A stretch of 64,000 bases of DNA from Bacteroidota bacterium (GTDB taxonomy: Bacteria > Bacteroidota > Bacteroidia > Cytophagales > Cyclobacteriaceae): positions 418,725-482,724 of the forward strand of contig JAFEAL010000005.1 of assembly GCA_018266435.1 (NCBI GenBank), given 5' to 3'. The translations under genes and the position numbers were made by a program. The notes below the pieces were generated by a model. It saw only the letters and a program-made list of their open reading frames with translations, did not search any database and had not been told where the DNA came from. Positions 17,609 to 24,544 of this stretch are shown here, piece after piece (position 1 is the stretch's first letter; the number at the start of each line of letters is the position of its first letter).

Positions 17609-17640
17609 TTGCCGGGAGGATAATATTTTTTGTACATTTA
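17609..17640 (+). promoter_or_regulatory. Possible promoter of the D-aminoacylase-like operon
   Basis: TTG (17609-17611), a 21-nt spacer and TACATTTA (17633-17640). The last base of the -7 box departs from TAnnTTTG. The start codon is 25 nt downstream. Confidence 0.4.
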
Positions 17641-17664
17641 ATATTGCACTCAAAAAAAAATAGT

Positions 17665-19185
17665 ATGAACCGACCGATTGGATGGATCGTATTGGGTATT
17701 TGTGTTTTGACAGGATGTCAACCAAAAAAATACGACCTCATCATCCGCAACGCTAAACTACACGATGGCGAAAAAAGCTATTCTGAATATTACGATGTAG
17801 CGGTGCGAGCAGACACCATTGCTGCGCTGGCTGTTTCGGGCAAACTCAACGGAATTTCAGAAAATGAAATTGATGCCAAAGGATTACTTCTTTCACCCGG
17901 CTTTATTGATACCCATAGCCACCACGATTGGGGCCTGGCTGATGACCCGGGCGGTTTGGCTGTAGTCAGCCAAGGGGTAACCACCATCATTGTGGGGCAG
18001 GATGGTGGCTCGCGCTGGCCGCTCACAAAATATTTCCAGTCACTGGCCGATAGCCCCGTGGCAGTGAACATCGGCTCGTATTCGGGTCATAATACCCTTC
18101 GTGATGAAGTGTTAAAAGATGATTTTAAACGAACAGCAACACCACCTGAAATCAACCGCATGACTGCGATGCTGAAACAAGACATGGAGGCTGGCGCTTT
18201 CGGATTGTCAACAGGGTTGGAATACGACCCGGGAATTTATTCTTCGCATGATGAAGTGCTGCAATTAACAAAAGTGCTTCCGCCTTTCCATGGAAAATAC
18301 ATCAGCCATCTGCGAAGTGAAGACCGCTATTTTTGGGATGCCCTGCAAGAGATCATCACCATCGGAAAAGAAACTAAAATCCCGGTACAAATCAGTCACT
18401 TCAAATTGGCAATGCGCGGGCTTTGGGGCAAGGCTGATAGTTCGCTGAGGTTGCTGGAGGAGGCAAGAAAAAACGGAGTGGAAATAACGGCAGATATTTA
18501 TCCGTATGCCTACTGGTCATCCACCATTCGGGTGCTGTTTCCCAACCGCAATTTTTCAGATGAAAAAGAAGCGGCTTACATTCTAAGAGAGATCACTACG
18601 CCCGAAGGCATCATCTTTAGTCATTACGATCCTAACCCCGAATACAATGGAAAGAGTTTGGCCGAAGTGGCCAAGCAAGAAAAAAAACCTGCCGAAAAAA
18701 TGCTGATTGAACTGATCCGCAGGCTCGATGAGTGTGATAAGAAAAAAGGCGATTGCAGTGGAAGCATTGTGGCTACGAGCATGGAAGAAAATGACATTGG
18801 CAAACTGATGCAATGGCAACACAGCAACATCTGCTCAGATGGCGCAAGTACCGGCCGGCATCCGCGCGGGTTTGGAGCATTTACCCGTGTGCTGGCGTAC
18901 TATGTGCGCGAAAAAAAGATCCTGACACTGGATGAGGCCATTTACAAGATGACGGCACTGGCAGCCGACCACATGGACATAAATAAAAGAGGCCGGATAA
19001 AAGCAGGGCATTATGCCGATTTGGTCTTATTCAACCCCGCCACCGTTAAGGATGAAGCTACCCTTGCCGAGCCACAAAAAATTTCTTCGGGAATAGAACG
19101 GGTTTGGGTAAACGGCCGGGAAGTTTTTTCAAACCACCAAATTACCGGGCTGCGACCCGGGCAGGTGATACACCGCGCTCAATAA
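17665..19185 (+). CDS. N-acyl-D-amino-acid deacylase family lipoprotein (amidohydrolase)
   Basis: 506 residues from the ATG at 17665; the upstream extension lacks a coherent N-terminus. The start 'MNRPIGWIVLGICVLTGCQP' is a lipoprotein signal. 'DLIIRNAKLHDG' opens the amidohydrolase beta-sandwich, and 'LLLSPGFIDTHSHHDWGL' carries the metal-binding His pair. 'VSQGVTTIIVGQDGGS', 'ISHLRSEDRYFWDAL', 'VQISHFKLAMRGLWG', 'EITADIYPYAYWSS' and 'CSDGASTGRHPRGFGAFTRV' are typical of D-aminoacylases. The enzyme would free D-amino acids from N-acyl forms or D-aminoacyl dipeptides in the periplasm. It is followed after 9 bases by a WYL regulator, probably one transcript. Confidence 0.88.
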   Translation: MNRPIGWIVLGICVLTGCQPKKYDLIIRNAKLHDGEKSYSEYYDVAVRADTIAALAVSGKLNGISENEIDAKGLLLSPGFIDTHSHHDWGLADDPGGLAVVSQGVTTIIVGQDGGSRWPLTKYFQSLADSPVAVNIGSYSGHNTLRDEVLKDDFKRTATPPEINRMTAMLKQDMEAGAFGLSTGLEYDPGIYSSHDEVLQLTKVLPPFHGKYISHLRSEDRYFWDALQEIITIGKETKIPVQISHFKLAMRGLWGKADSSLRLLEEARKNGVEITADIYPYAYWSSTIRVLFPNRNFSDEKEAAYILREITTPEGIIFSHYDPNPEYNGKSLAEVAKQEKKPAEKMLIELIRRLDECDKKKGDCSGSIVATSMEENDIGKLMQWQHSNICSDGASTGRHPRGFGAFTRVLAYYVREKKILTLDEAIYKMTALAADHMDINKRGRIKAGHYADLVLFNPATVKDEATLAEPQKISSGIERVWVNGREVFSNHQITGLRPGQVIHRAQ

Positions 19186-19194
19186 AATTTTTCT

Positions 19195-20157
19195 ATGAAC
19201 CGCATCGACCGGCTCACGGCTATTTTAATTCATTTGCAGACCAAACGCATAGTAAAAGCCGAAGAAATTGCTTCGCGCTTTCGCATAAGCCTGCGCACGG
19301 TTTATCGCGATGTGAAGGCACTGATGGAAGCCGGGGTGCCCATTGGTTCTGAAGCAGGTAAAGGATATTTTATTGTTGATGGGTTTCATCTGCCGCCTGT
19401 GATGTTCACACAAGATGAGGCTAACTCAATGCTACTGGCAGGTAAACTCGTTGATAAGATGGCCGATAAATCAGTGCGCACTGCTTTTGATTCGGCCTTG
19501 TATAAAATTAAAGCTGTACTAAGTGATTCAGAAAAAGATCATCTTGAAAACCTGGAGTCACATGTCGGAGTTTTTTTGCGATCGCGTTATGAACACCGCG
19601 AACAAACCGGGTTCACCAATGATTTCCTTAGTGAAATTCAACGCGCCATTGCGCAGCGCAAGGTACTTAGCATGGAGTATGTAAATACAGACGAAAAACT
19701 AACCCAACGTTGCATTGAGCCGGTAGGGATATTTTATTACAGCATGGCCTGGCACGTGGTGGCCTGGTGCCGGTTGCGCGATAGTTTCAGAAATTTTAGG
19801 GCTGACCGAATCAAGTCATTGCATACAACAGGCGAACACTACGAGAAACGAAATGCGATCTCGCTGCAAGAATACTTTCAAACCATGTTTCAATCGAATC
19901 AAAAATTAACCCGGGTAGTGGTGACATTTGAAAAATCGGCCTTGCGCGGCAAACCCTTGTACGGTAGTTTATCCCAAGAAGATTTGGGTACACGCATCCG
20001 TTCAGAATTTATGATGGACAGCCTTGATTACATGGCTCATTGGTTGCTCATGTTTGGCCCGACTGTAGAAATAGAGCAACCCGAAGGTTTGAAAATTAAA
20101 ATGGCTGAAATCACCGGGGAGTTGTTCAAACACTACCTTAGTAACCAACCTCTTTGA
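19195..20157 (+). CDS. YafY-type HTH/WYL-domain transcriptional regulator
   Basis: 320 residues. Residues 1-60 form a DeoR-like helix-turn-helix ('MNRIDRLTAILIHLQTKRIV', 'EEIASRFRISLRTVYRDVKA') with the beta-wing 'GVPIGSEAGKGYFIVDG'. A middle linker and the WYL domain (about 145-225; 'KVLSMEYVN', 'IEPVGIFYYSMAWHVVAWCR', 'FRADRIKSL') follow, then the WCX extension. WYL proteins bind single-stranded nucleic acid or small ligands and usually repress or activate nearby genes. Here it shares an operon with the amidohydrolase, which it may regulate. All family landmarks are intact. Confidence 0.9.
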   Translation: MNRIDRLTAILIHLQTKRIVKAEEIASRFRISLRTVYRDVKALMEAGVPIGSEAGKGYFIVDGFHLPPVMFTQDEANSMLLAGKLVDKMADKSVRTAFDSALYKIKAVLSDSEKDHLENLESHVGVFLRSRYEHREQTGFTNDFLSEIQRAIAQRKVLSMEYVNTDEKLTQRCIEPVGIFYYSMAWHVVAWCRLRDSFRNFRADRIKSLHTTGEHYEKRNAISLQEYFQTMFQSNQKLTRVVVTFEKSALRGKPLYGSLSQEDLGTRIRSEFMMDSLDYMAHWLLMFGPTVEIEQPEGLKIKMAEITGELFKHYLSNQPL

Positions 20158-20400
20158 GTCGCCCAATGCTGAAGGGCCTTGCACTACCGTAAATTGGTTA
20201 CACAGTTGACATACGGTTGTCAGTCTGCATCAAAAAAATATAAAATTCTTTTTGCCTGTTGCCATAGGGTTGACATAAGGCTATCGTTGATTTACATAAA
20301 AAAACGGTGGACTACTGCAGAAAAAATAGGTTAGAATGGATTTACCTCTTGGGTGGAATTCTCGTGGCTTGCTTAGCTATTTACTTAATCTTAACTCAAC

Positions 20401-20613
20401 ATGGTATTAGTTTTTAAAACGTCTGTAGATGATCAACTGAGTGTCAAAACCTTGAGGCCAGAGCTTGATCGATTGGCCGGAAAAGGCAACTGGAATTTTG
20501 ATCTTGCCGATTGTGACAATATTCTTCGGATTGCCTCAGAAAAGGTACACCCGAAAAAAGCCATTCAACTGCTCGATTGTTTCGGATTTCACTGTGAAGA
20601 ACTGGAAGACTAA
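20401..20613 (+). CDS. Small conserved protein, possibly HMA-like ferredoxin fold
   Basis: 70 residues. The pattern 'MVLVFKTSV', 'LRPELDRLAGKGNWNFDLAD', 'NILRIAS' and 'KKAIQLLDCFGFHCEEL' suggests a beta-alpha-beta-beta-alpha-beta small domain like heavy-metal-associated proteins but without the CxxC metal motif. Proteins of this kind are frequent single genes in Bacteroidota. It is followed after 16 bases by an SRPBCC gene and a DUF5655 gene on the same strand, so it may be the first gene of that operon. Function unknown. Confidence 0.65.
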   Translation: MVLVFKTSVDDQLSVKTLRPELDRLAGKGNWNFDLADCDNILRIASEKVHPKKAIQLLDCFGFHCEELED

Positions 20614-20629
20614 CTTAACCCATTTTGTT

Positions 20630-21058
20630 ATGACTACCTATTTAGTAAATGTTTCTATTGAAATCAACGCACCGGTTTCAAAAGTCTGGAAGGCGCTCAC
20701 CGAGCCCGAGCAAATCAAAAAATATTTGTTTGACACAGAAACGAAATGCGATTGGAAAGCGGGCAGCCCGATTACGTTTTCGGGTGTGTGGCAAGGAAAA
20801 TCGTACGAAGACAAAGGAACCATTCTCGCTATTGAACCTGAGAAGTTGTTGAAGTACAGTTATTGGAGTGGCTTTTCAGGCCAAAAAGATATTCCTGAAA
20901 ATTACCAGATCATCACGTACCGGTTGAATGAAACCAACGGTAAAACAATTTTTTTACTGACTCAGGAAAACAGCCCCACACAAGAAGCCAGCGACCACTC
21001 AGCCAGCAACTGGAACCTGGTGTTGAATTCGTTGAAAGAAATGCTGGAAGCCAAATAA
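20630..21058 (+). CDS. SRPBCC / AHSA1-type ligand-binding protein
   Basis: 142 residues from the ATG at 20630. 'VSIEINAPVSKVWKALTEPE' opens the START/Bet v1-like helix-grip fold, 'IKKYLFDTETKCDWKAGSPI' and 'YEDKGTILAIEPEKLLKYSYW' follow, and 'NWNLVLNSLKEMLEAK' is the long C-terminal helix. The same frame is open back to 20465, but that stretch overlaps the 70-residue gene and has no family similarity. AHSA1-like proteins bind hydrophobic ligands; no specific role can be named. Confidence 0.88.
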   Translation: MTTYLVNVSIEINAPVSKVWKALTEPEQIKKYLFDTETKCDWKAGSPITFSGVWQGKSYEDKGTILAIEPEKLLKYSYWSGFSGQKDIPENYQIITYRLNETNGKTIFLLTQENSPTQEASDHSASNWNLVLNSLKEMLEAK

Positions 21059-21059
21059 C

Positions 21060-21434
21060 ATGTTGTCAGAAAAAACATTGGATGATTTTTTACATGGAAA
21101 ATCGGAGTTGACACTTTCCTTGTTCCATCATTTCGTGAATGAATTTCAACAAGTTGGAAAGGTTAGTTTGCATCCGGCCAAAACCATGATCGGTATAGCC
21201 ACTTCACAGAAGAGAATTGCTTACATCACCCAGTTTGGAAAAAACTTCATCCATGTAGTTTTCCCCTTTGAGAAGCCGTATGCAGACAATTTATGTTTTC
21301 AAAAAATTGCACAAGTGCCGGGCGATGACAAACAATACAATCATCATTTCAGAATGCTTGCCAAAGAAGACGTGAACAGAGAAGTGATCAAGTTTATGAA
21401 GTTGGCATACAAAGGCAGCCAGGTAAAACAATGA
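21060..21434 (+). CDS. DUF5655 domain protein
   Basis: 124 residues. 'LDDFLHGKSELTLSLFHHFV', 'VSLHPAKTMIGIAT', 'RIAYITQFGKNFIHVVFPF' and 'FRMLAKEDVNREVIKFMKLA' match DUF5655, a small fold often seen as a C-terminal piece of DNA-transport or hypothetical proteins. The gene begins one base after the SRPBCC stop, so the two are co-transcribed. Function unknown. Confidence 0.78.
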   Translation: MLSEKTLDDFLHGKSELTLSLFHHFVNEFQQVGKVSLHPAKTMIGIATSQKRIAYITQFGKNFIHVVFPFEKPYADNLCFQKIAQVPGDDKQYNHHFRMLAKEDVNREVIKFMKLAYKGSQVKQ

Positions 21435-21544
21435 ATATCGGCAGGGGTTTATCAAACCCCAGGGTTATGAAATCTTAATGCAGTTTAGAGGAAGTCAAAT
21501 CGCCCGGTAATCCAAATTGATTAATTAGGTTTTTGAGTTTTTAT

Positions 21545-21700
21545 CTGCGGAGAGTGAGAGATTCCAGCAGGCCGCAAACAGCCACAAGAGGAGAATAAGT
21601 CAAGGGTGGCTTTGGGCGTGCGGCTGATCTTGCGCGGCCACTCGCGCAGCCCTTGATTTTTTTGGAGCGGTGGCTACCTTTGCCTGTGAGGAAGGAATGC
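21545..21700 (+). other. Structured noncoding element (candidate recurrent Bacteroidota repeat/RNA)
   Basis: The 326-bp gene-free stretch 21435-21760 holds a GC-richer block with several competing stems. TCAAGGG (21600-21606) pairs with CCCTTGA (21650-21656), followed by T7. TGCGCG (21631-21636) pairs with CGCGCA (21643-21648). GTGGC (21606-21610) can pair with GCCAC (21637-21641), and AGCCAC (21580-21585) with GTGGCT (21606-21611); these two exclude each other. I recall near-identical blocks in intergenic positions of other Bacteroidota genomes, but cannot check this. No start codon with a family-like product is seen. Confidence 0.5.
21653..21682 (+). promoter_or_regulatory. Strong Bacteroidota-type promoter without a downstream sense gene
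   Basis: TTG (21653-21655), exactly 19 nt, then TACCTTTG (21675-21682), a perfect TAnnTTTG -7 box. It fires rightward, but the next gene (21761-22944) is on the minus strand, so the transcript would be antisense to its 3' end. Confidence 0.55.
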
Positions 21701-21760
21701 CAACTAAAAAGCTCAACTGTCAGATCAAGTCTTATACTATTACAGAAAATATCGCTTTTA

Positions 21761-22944
21761 TTAAAACAAACTGATCGGATTCATTTTCAAAAACTCCTGC
21801 CACGGTATTCCGCTATTACCAACCAGTAGAATTTTATCTGGTTTATGTTCCCTTTTAAATGCCTCCATACCGGAAGCCCTTTGTGTTGCTCCACTTTTCA
21901 CTTCAATCCCAATCACTTTTCCTTTTCTCTCCAAAACAAAATCAATTTCATCGTCTCGATGGCGCCAGTAGCTTACCGTGTACCCTTCGCTCACTTGATT
22001 ATTTATTAAGTGCGAACCTATTGTAGCTTCAATCCATCTTCCCCAAACTTCTGGTTTCTCCCTTATGGTTTTCAAACTTTCAGTTTGCTGTGCAGTGAGA
22101 AGCGCAGTATTATGCACTTGAAACTTGGGGCTTGATGAACGTTTTCGAAGATTTTCGCCAGTATATTTCTCAATGCCACTTAACAGCCCTGCAGTGTCAA
22201 GTAGATTCAAATAATGTGCGAGTGTCGTGGTGTTGCCTGCATCCTGAAGTTGCCCTACAATTTTCGTATAGGAAAGAATTTGTCCGGAATATAAACACCC
22301 AAGCTCAAACAATTTACGGAGCAGGGCTGGCTTGTCCACCCGGGTAAGCATAAGAATGTCTTTTGAAATACTCGTTTCAATCAAAGCATCGTTTACATAT
22401 TTTTTCCAACGATCTTCATCGCTCATCAAATTAGCAGCACCAGGGTAACCACCAAACCAAACATACTGTTCGGGCGTTACACAAATGCATTATACATTTC
22501 ATCGAAAGACCAATGCCCCAGGTAGGTAGTCTCAAATCGACCTGCCAGTGATTCCGTCAGTTCTTGCTGTAAAAGCAATCGGGATGAACCTAACAAAACG
22601 ACTTTGATTGCACGCCCAGAGCGGGTATCCTCGTCCCATAATTTTTTTACCACTTCGCTCCAATTGCCGATCTTTTGAATTTCATCTATGGCAAGAATGA
22701 ATTCTTTAGCCCCCGAAGCCTTATACTGTAATCGGGCCGCTTCCCACTGTTGTTCCAACCAAACTTCACCGGTATTCGGAACGGCATCAGCAGATACAAA
22801 AAGATTGGGTGAATCCAATTTTGCCAAGGCTTGTCCTGCCAGAGTACTTTTGCCAACCTGTCTAGGCCCCATCAGAACTTGAATAAAGGATTTCTGCTCT
22901 TTCAACCTGTGTATAAGATGATGACAATAAGGTCTTTCAAACAT
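21761..22944 (-). pseudogene. AAA ATPase with DUF4143 domain, frameshifted
   Basis: Two consecutive frames encode one family protein. The N-terminal part (22944-22477) has 'IQVLMGPRQVGKSTLAGQAL' (Walker A), 'FILAIDEIQKIGNWSEVVKK' (Walker B), 'VVLLGSSRLLLQQELTESLA' and 'GHWSFDEMYNAF', then a stop. The -1 frame resumes at once with 'VTPEQYVWFGGYPGAANLMS' and continues through the DUF4143 region and a PD-(D/E)xK-like end ('YWRHRDDEIDFVLERKGKVIGIEVKSG'). One missing base near 22480, for example in the TTT before GTG, explains the break. The predicted family are DNA-binding or antitoxin-like ATPases with a nuclease-like tail. It could be a true pseudogene or a sequencing error. Confidence 0.8.
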
Positions 22945-22953
22945 AGTTTACAA

Positions 22954-22975
22954 TTTACTCAATATAATGAGTAAA
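22954..22975. promoter_or_regulatory. Palindromic operator-like site upstream of the ATPase gene
   Basis: TTTACTCA (22954-22961), 6 nt, TGAGTAAA (22968-22975) form a perfect inverted repeat ten bases upstream of the ATPase start, with a further half-site TACTCA just beyond. The position suggests repressor binding at the promoter, possibly autoregulation. Confidence 0.5.
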
Positions 22976-23174
22976 TATACTCAACACAGGCTAACCTAAT
23001 ACTATCACTGCCAGAAACGCCTTAATTTTCCTTCGTCTATGTTCTATTCAGAGGTTCTCTTCTAATAATATCTTCTTTTCAATTGCTCTGTTGCACTTCT
23101 ATTTTTTCTCAGCTTATATTCTCAATGACATTGCATTGCCTATGATACCCCATCGATCTTTAATCGTGGCATTT

Positions 23175-23204
23175 TTGAATATTTTATTTTATAAGTTACT
23201 TTTC
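23175..23204 (+). promoter_or_regulatory. Promoter of the ECF sigma / TPR operon
   Basis: TTG (23175-23177), 19 nt, TACTTTTC (23197-23204). This is a primary-sigma type promoter with one departure at the last -7 position. The GTG start follows 37 nt later. Confidence 0.45.
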
Positions 23205-23241
23205 TCAATCACGGTTTACTAAAATATCAAAAACCACAATC

Positions 23242-23808
23242 GTGAACCTCGAAACCTCAGCGATCATTGAAGCCATAAAGGCAGGGAGCGAAAAGATATT
23301 GTTCAATATCTACGAAGAATACCGCAATGACTTTGTGAGTTGGGCAATTCGCCATCATCAAATAAGCGCGGAGGAGGCAAAGGACGTTTTTCAGGAGTCA
23401 GTAATTGCCCTTTACAAAAATGTGAAGGCTGATAAGATGGAATCAACTGAGGTTTCAATCAAAACGTATCTTTTCGGTATTGGTAAAAATATTATTCTGA
23501 ATGCTGTTAAGAGAAGGGGGATTGAAGAAAAGGTATTCGAGAGTTTTAACGTGAAAACTGAAAACGGAATCCATGAGCATTATGAACACGAACACTTGGT
23601 CAGCCTCGTGAAAAGGCTTTATCGCTCAATGGGTTCTCCGTGCAAGGAAATTCTTGAAATGTTTTATGAGAAAGGTTTTGATATGGAATCAATCGCAACA
23701 AGGATTGGCTACAAAAATTCAGATGTGGCAAAAAAGAAAAAATACGAATGCCTGAGCCTTTTGGAGAGCCGGATCAGTAAAACAAGAATAAAAGAAATGT
23801 TGAATTAA
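23242..23808 (+). CDS. ECF-type RNA polymerase sigma factor
   Basis: 188 residues starting at GTG. Region 2 spans about residues 20-95 ('LFNIYEEYRNDFVSWAIRHH', 'AKDVFQESVIALYKNV', 'SIKTYLFGIGKNIILNAVKR'). After a short His/Glu-rich linker, region 4 lies at about 130-180 ('GSPCKEILEMFYEKGFDMES' and 'IATRIGYKNSDVAKKKKYEC' as helix-turn-helix). This is the compact two-region ECF architecture. It is followed after 12 bases by a membrane protein that probably acts as its regulator. The spacing and a shared direction argue for one operon. Confidence 0.93.
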   Translation: MNLETSAIIEAIKAGSEKILFNIYEEYRNDFVSWAIRHHQISAEEAKDVFQESVIALYKNVKADKMESTEVSIKTYLFGIGKNIILNAVKRRGIEEKVFESFNVKTENGIHEHYEHEHLVSLVKRLYRSMGSPCKEILEMFYEKGFDMESIATRIGYKNSDVAKKKKYECLSLLESRISKTRIKEMLN

Positions 23809-23820
23809 AAAGCAGAAAGA

Positions 23821-24540
23821 ATGGAAGAGTCGGAACTGATTGACAACTACTTGCAGGGCAAGCTAAGTGAAGCCGAATTGGGTTTTGTTGAAAGCAAGAT
23901 CGCCAACGATAAAGATTTCAAAAGGAAATTAATTCTGCGCAAAGCAATTATGGCAGGGATCAATGAAGGCTATACGGAAGAATTAAAGAAAAGGCTTACT
24001 GAGTTTGACCACTCATTGGAAACAAAAAAATTCACCATTCAAATCTCCTGGAAAATGGTAGCAGTAATTACCGGCACCGTACTAGTTGTAACAGCCACTG
24101 TGTTGTTCTTTTTGTATAGATCTTCAAGCCAATCACTAAAAGGATATGATCTTGTGGAAATAGGAGTACCCAATGTGATGGGCTCAACGAAAAGCAGTGT
24201 GGAATTTGTAAATGCCATGAATCACTTTAAAGCGGGAAGCTACGCAAAAGCATTGGCCGGATTTCAAGAGCAACTGCAGCGTTACCCGGCCAACGACACG
24301 CTGCAATATTTTGTAGGGGTGGCGGCATACCGCACGGGCCACACCGATCTGGCCATTAAACTATTTTCTACAATACCTGTGTCATCGGGGTATTTTGAAA
24401 TAAGCGAGTACCGGTTAGGCTTGTGCTACCTGGCAGATAACCAAAGAGATCGGGCCTTCGAGCATTTTTCTGCCATTGTCAAAAAGCAGGAACACAAATA
24501 TAAAATGGAAACCTTGCGTGTACTCAGCGAACAATTTTAA
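23821..24540 (+). CDS. Membrane-anchored TPR protein, probable anti-sigma regulator
   Basis: 239 residues. The N-terminal 70 residues ('SELIDNYLQGKLSEAELGFV', 'DKDFKRKLILRKAIMAGINE') resemble the cytosolic zinc-less anti-sigma head found in Bacteroidota. One membrane helix lies at about 80-101 ('MVAVITGTVLVVTATVLFFL'). The outer part holds two to three TPR repeats ('NHFKAGSYAKALAGFQEQLQ', 'VAAYRTGHTDLAIKLFSTIP', 'LGLCYLADNQRDRAFEHFSA'). It would hold the sigma factor at the membrane and sense something through the TPRs. It ends 4 bp from the end of the convergent CHAT gene. Confidence 0.8.
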   Translation: MEESELIDNYLQGKLSEAELGFVESKIANDKDFKRKLILRKAIMAGINEGYTEELKKRLTEFDHSLETKKFTIQISWKMVAVITGTVLVVTATVLFFLYRSSSQSLKGYDLVEIGVPNVMGSTKSSVEFVNAMNHFKAGSYAKALAGFQEQLQRYPANDTLQYFVGVAAYRTGHTDLAIKLFSTIPVSSGYFEISEYRLGLCYLADNQRDRAFEHFSAIVKKQEHKYKMETLRVLSEQF

Positions 24541-24544
24541 TGAA

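Noticed and set aside
20158-20400. 243-bp gap with GTTGACATA repeats searched for an operator
   Set aside because: Two GTTGACATA-like stretches occur, but spacing and partners are not convincing enough to call a regulator site.
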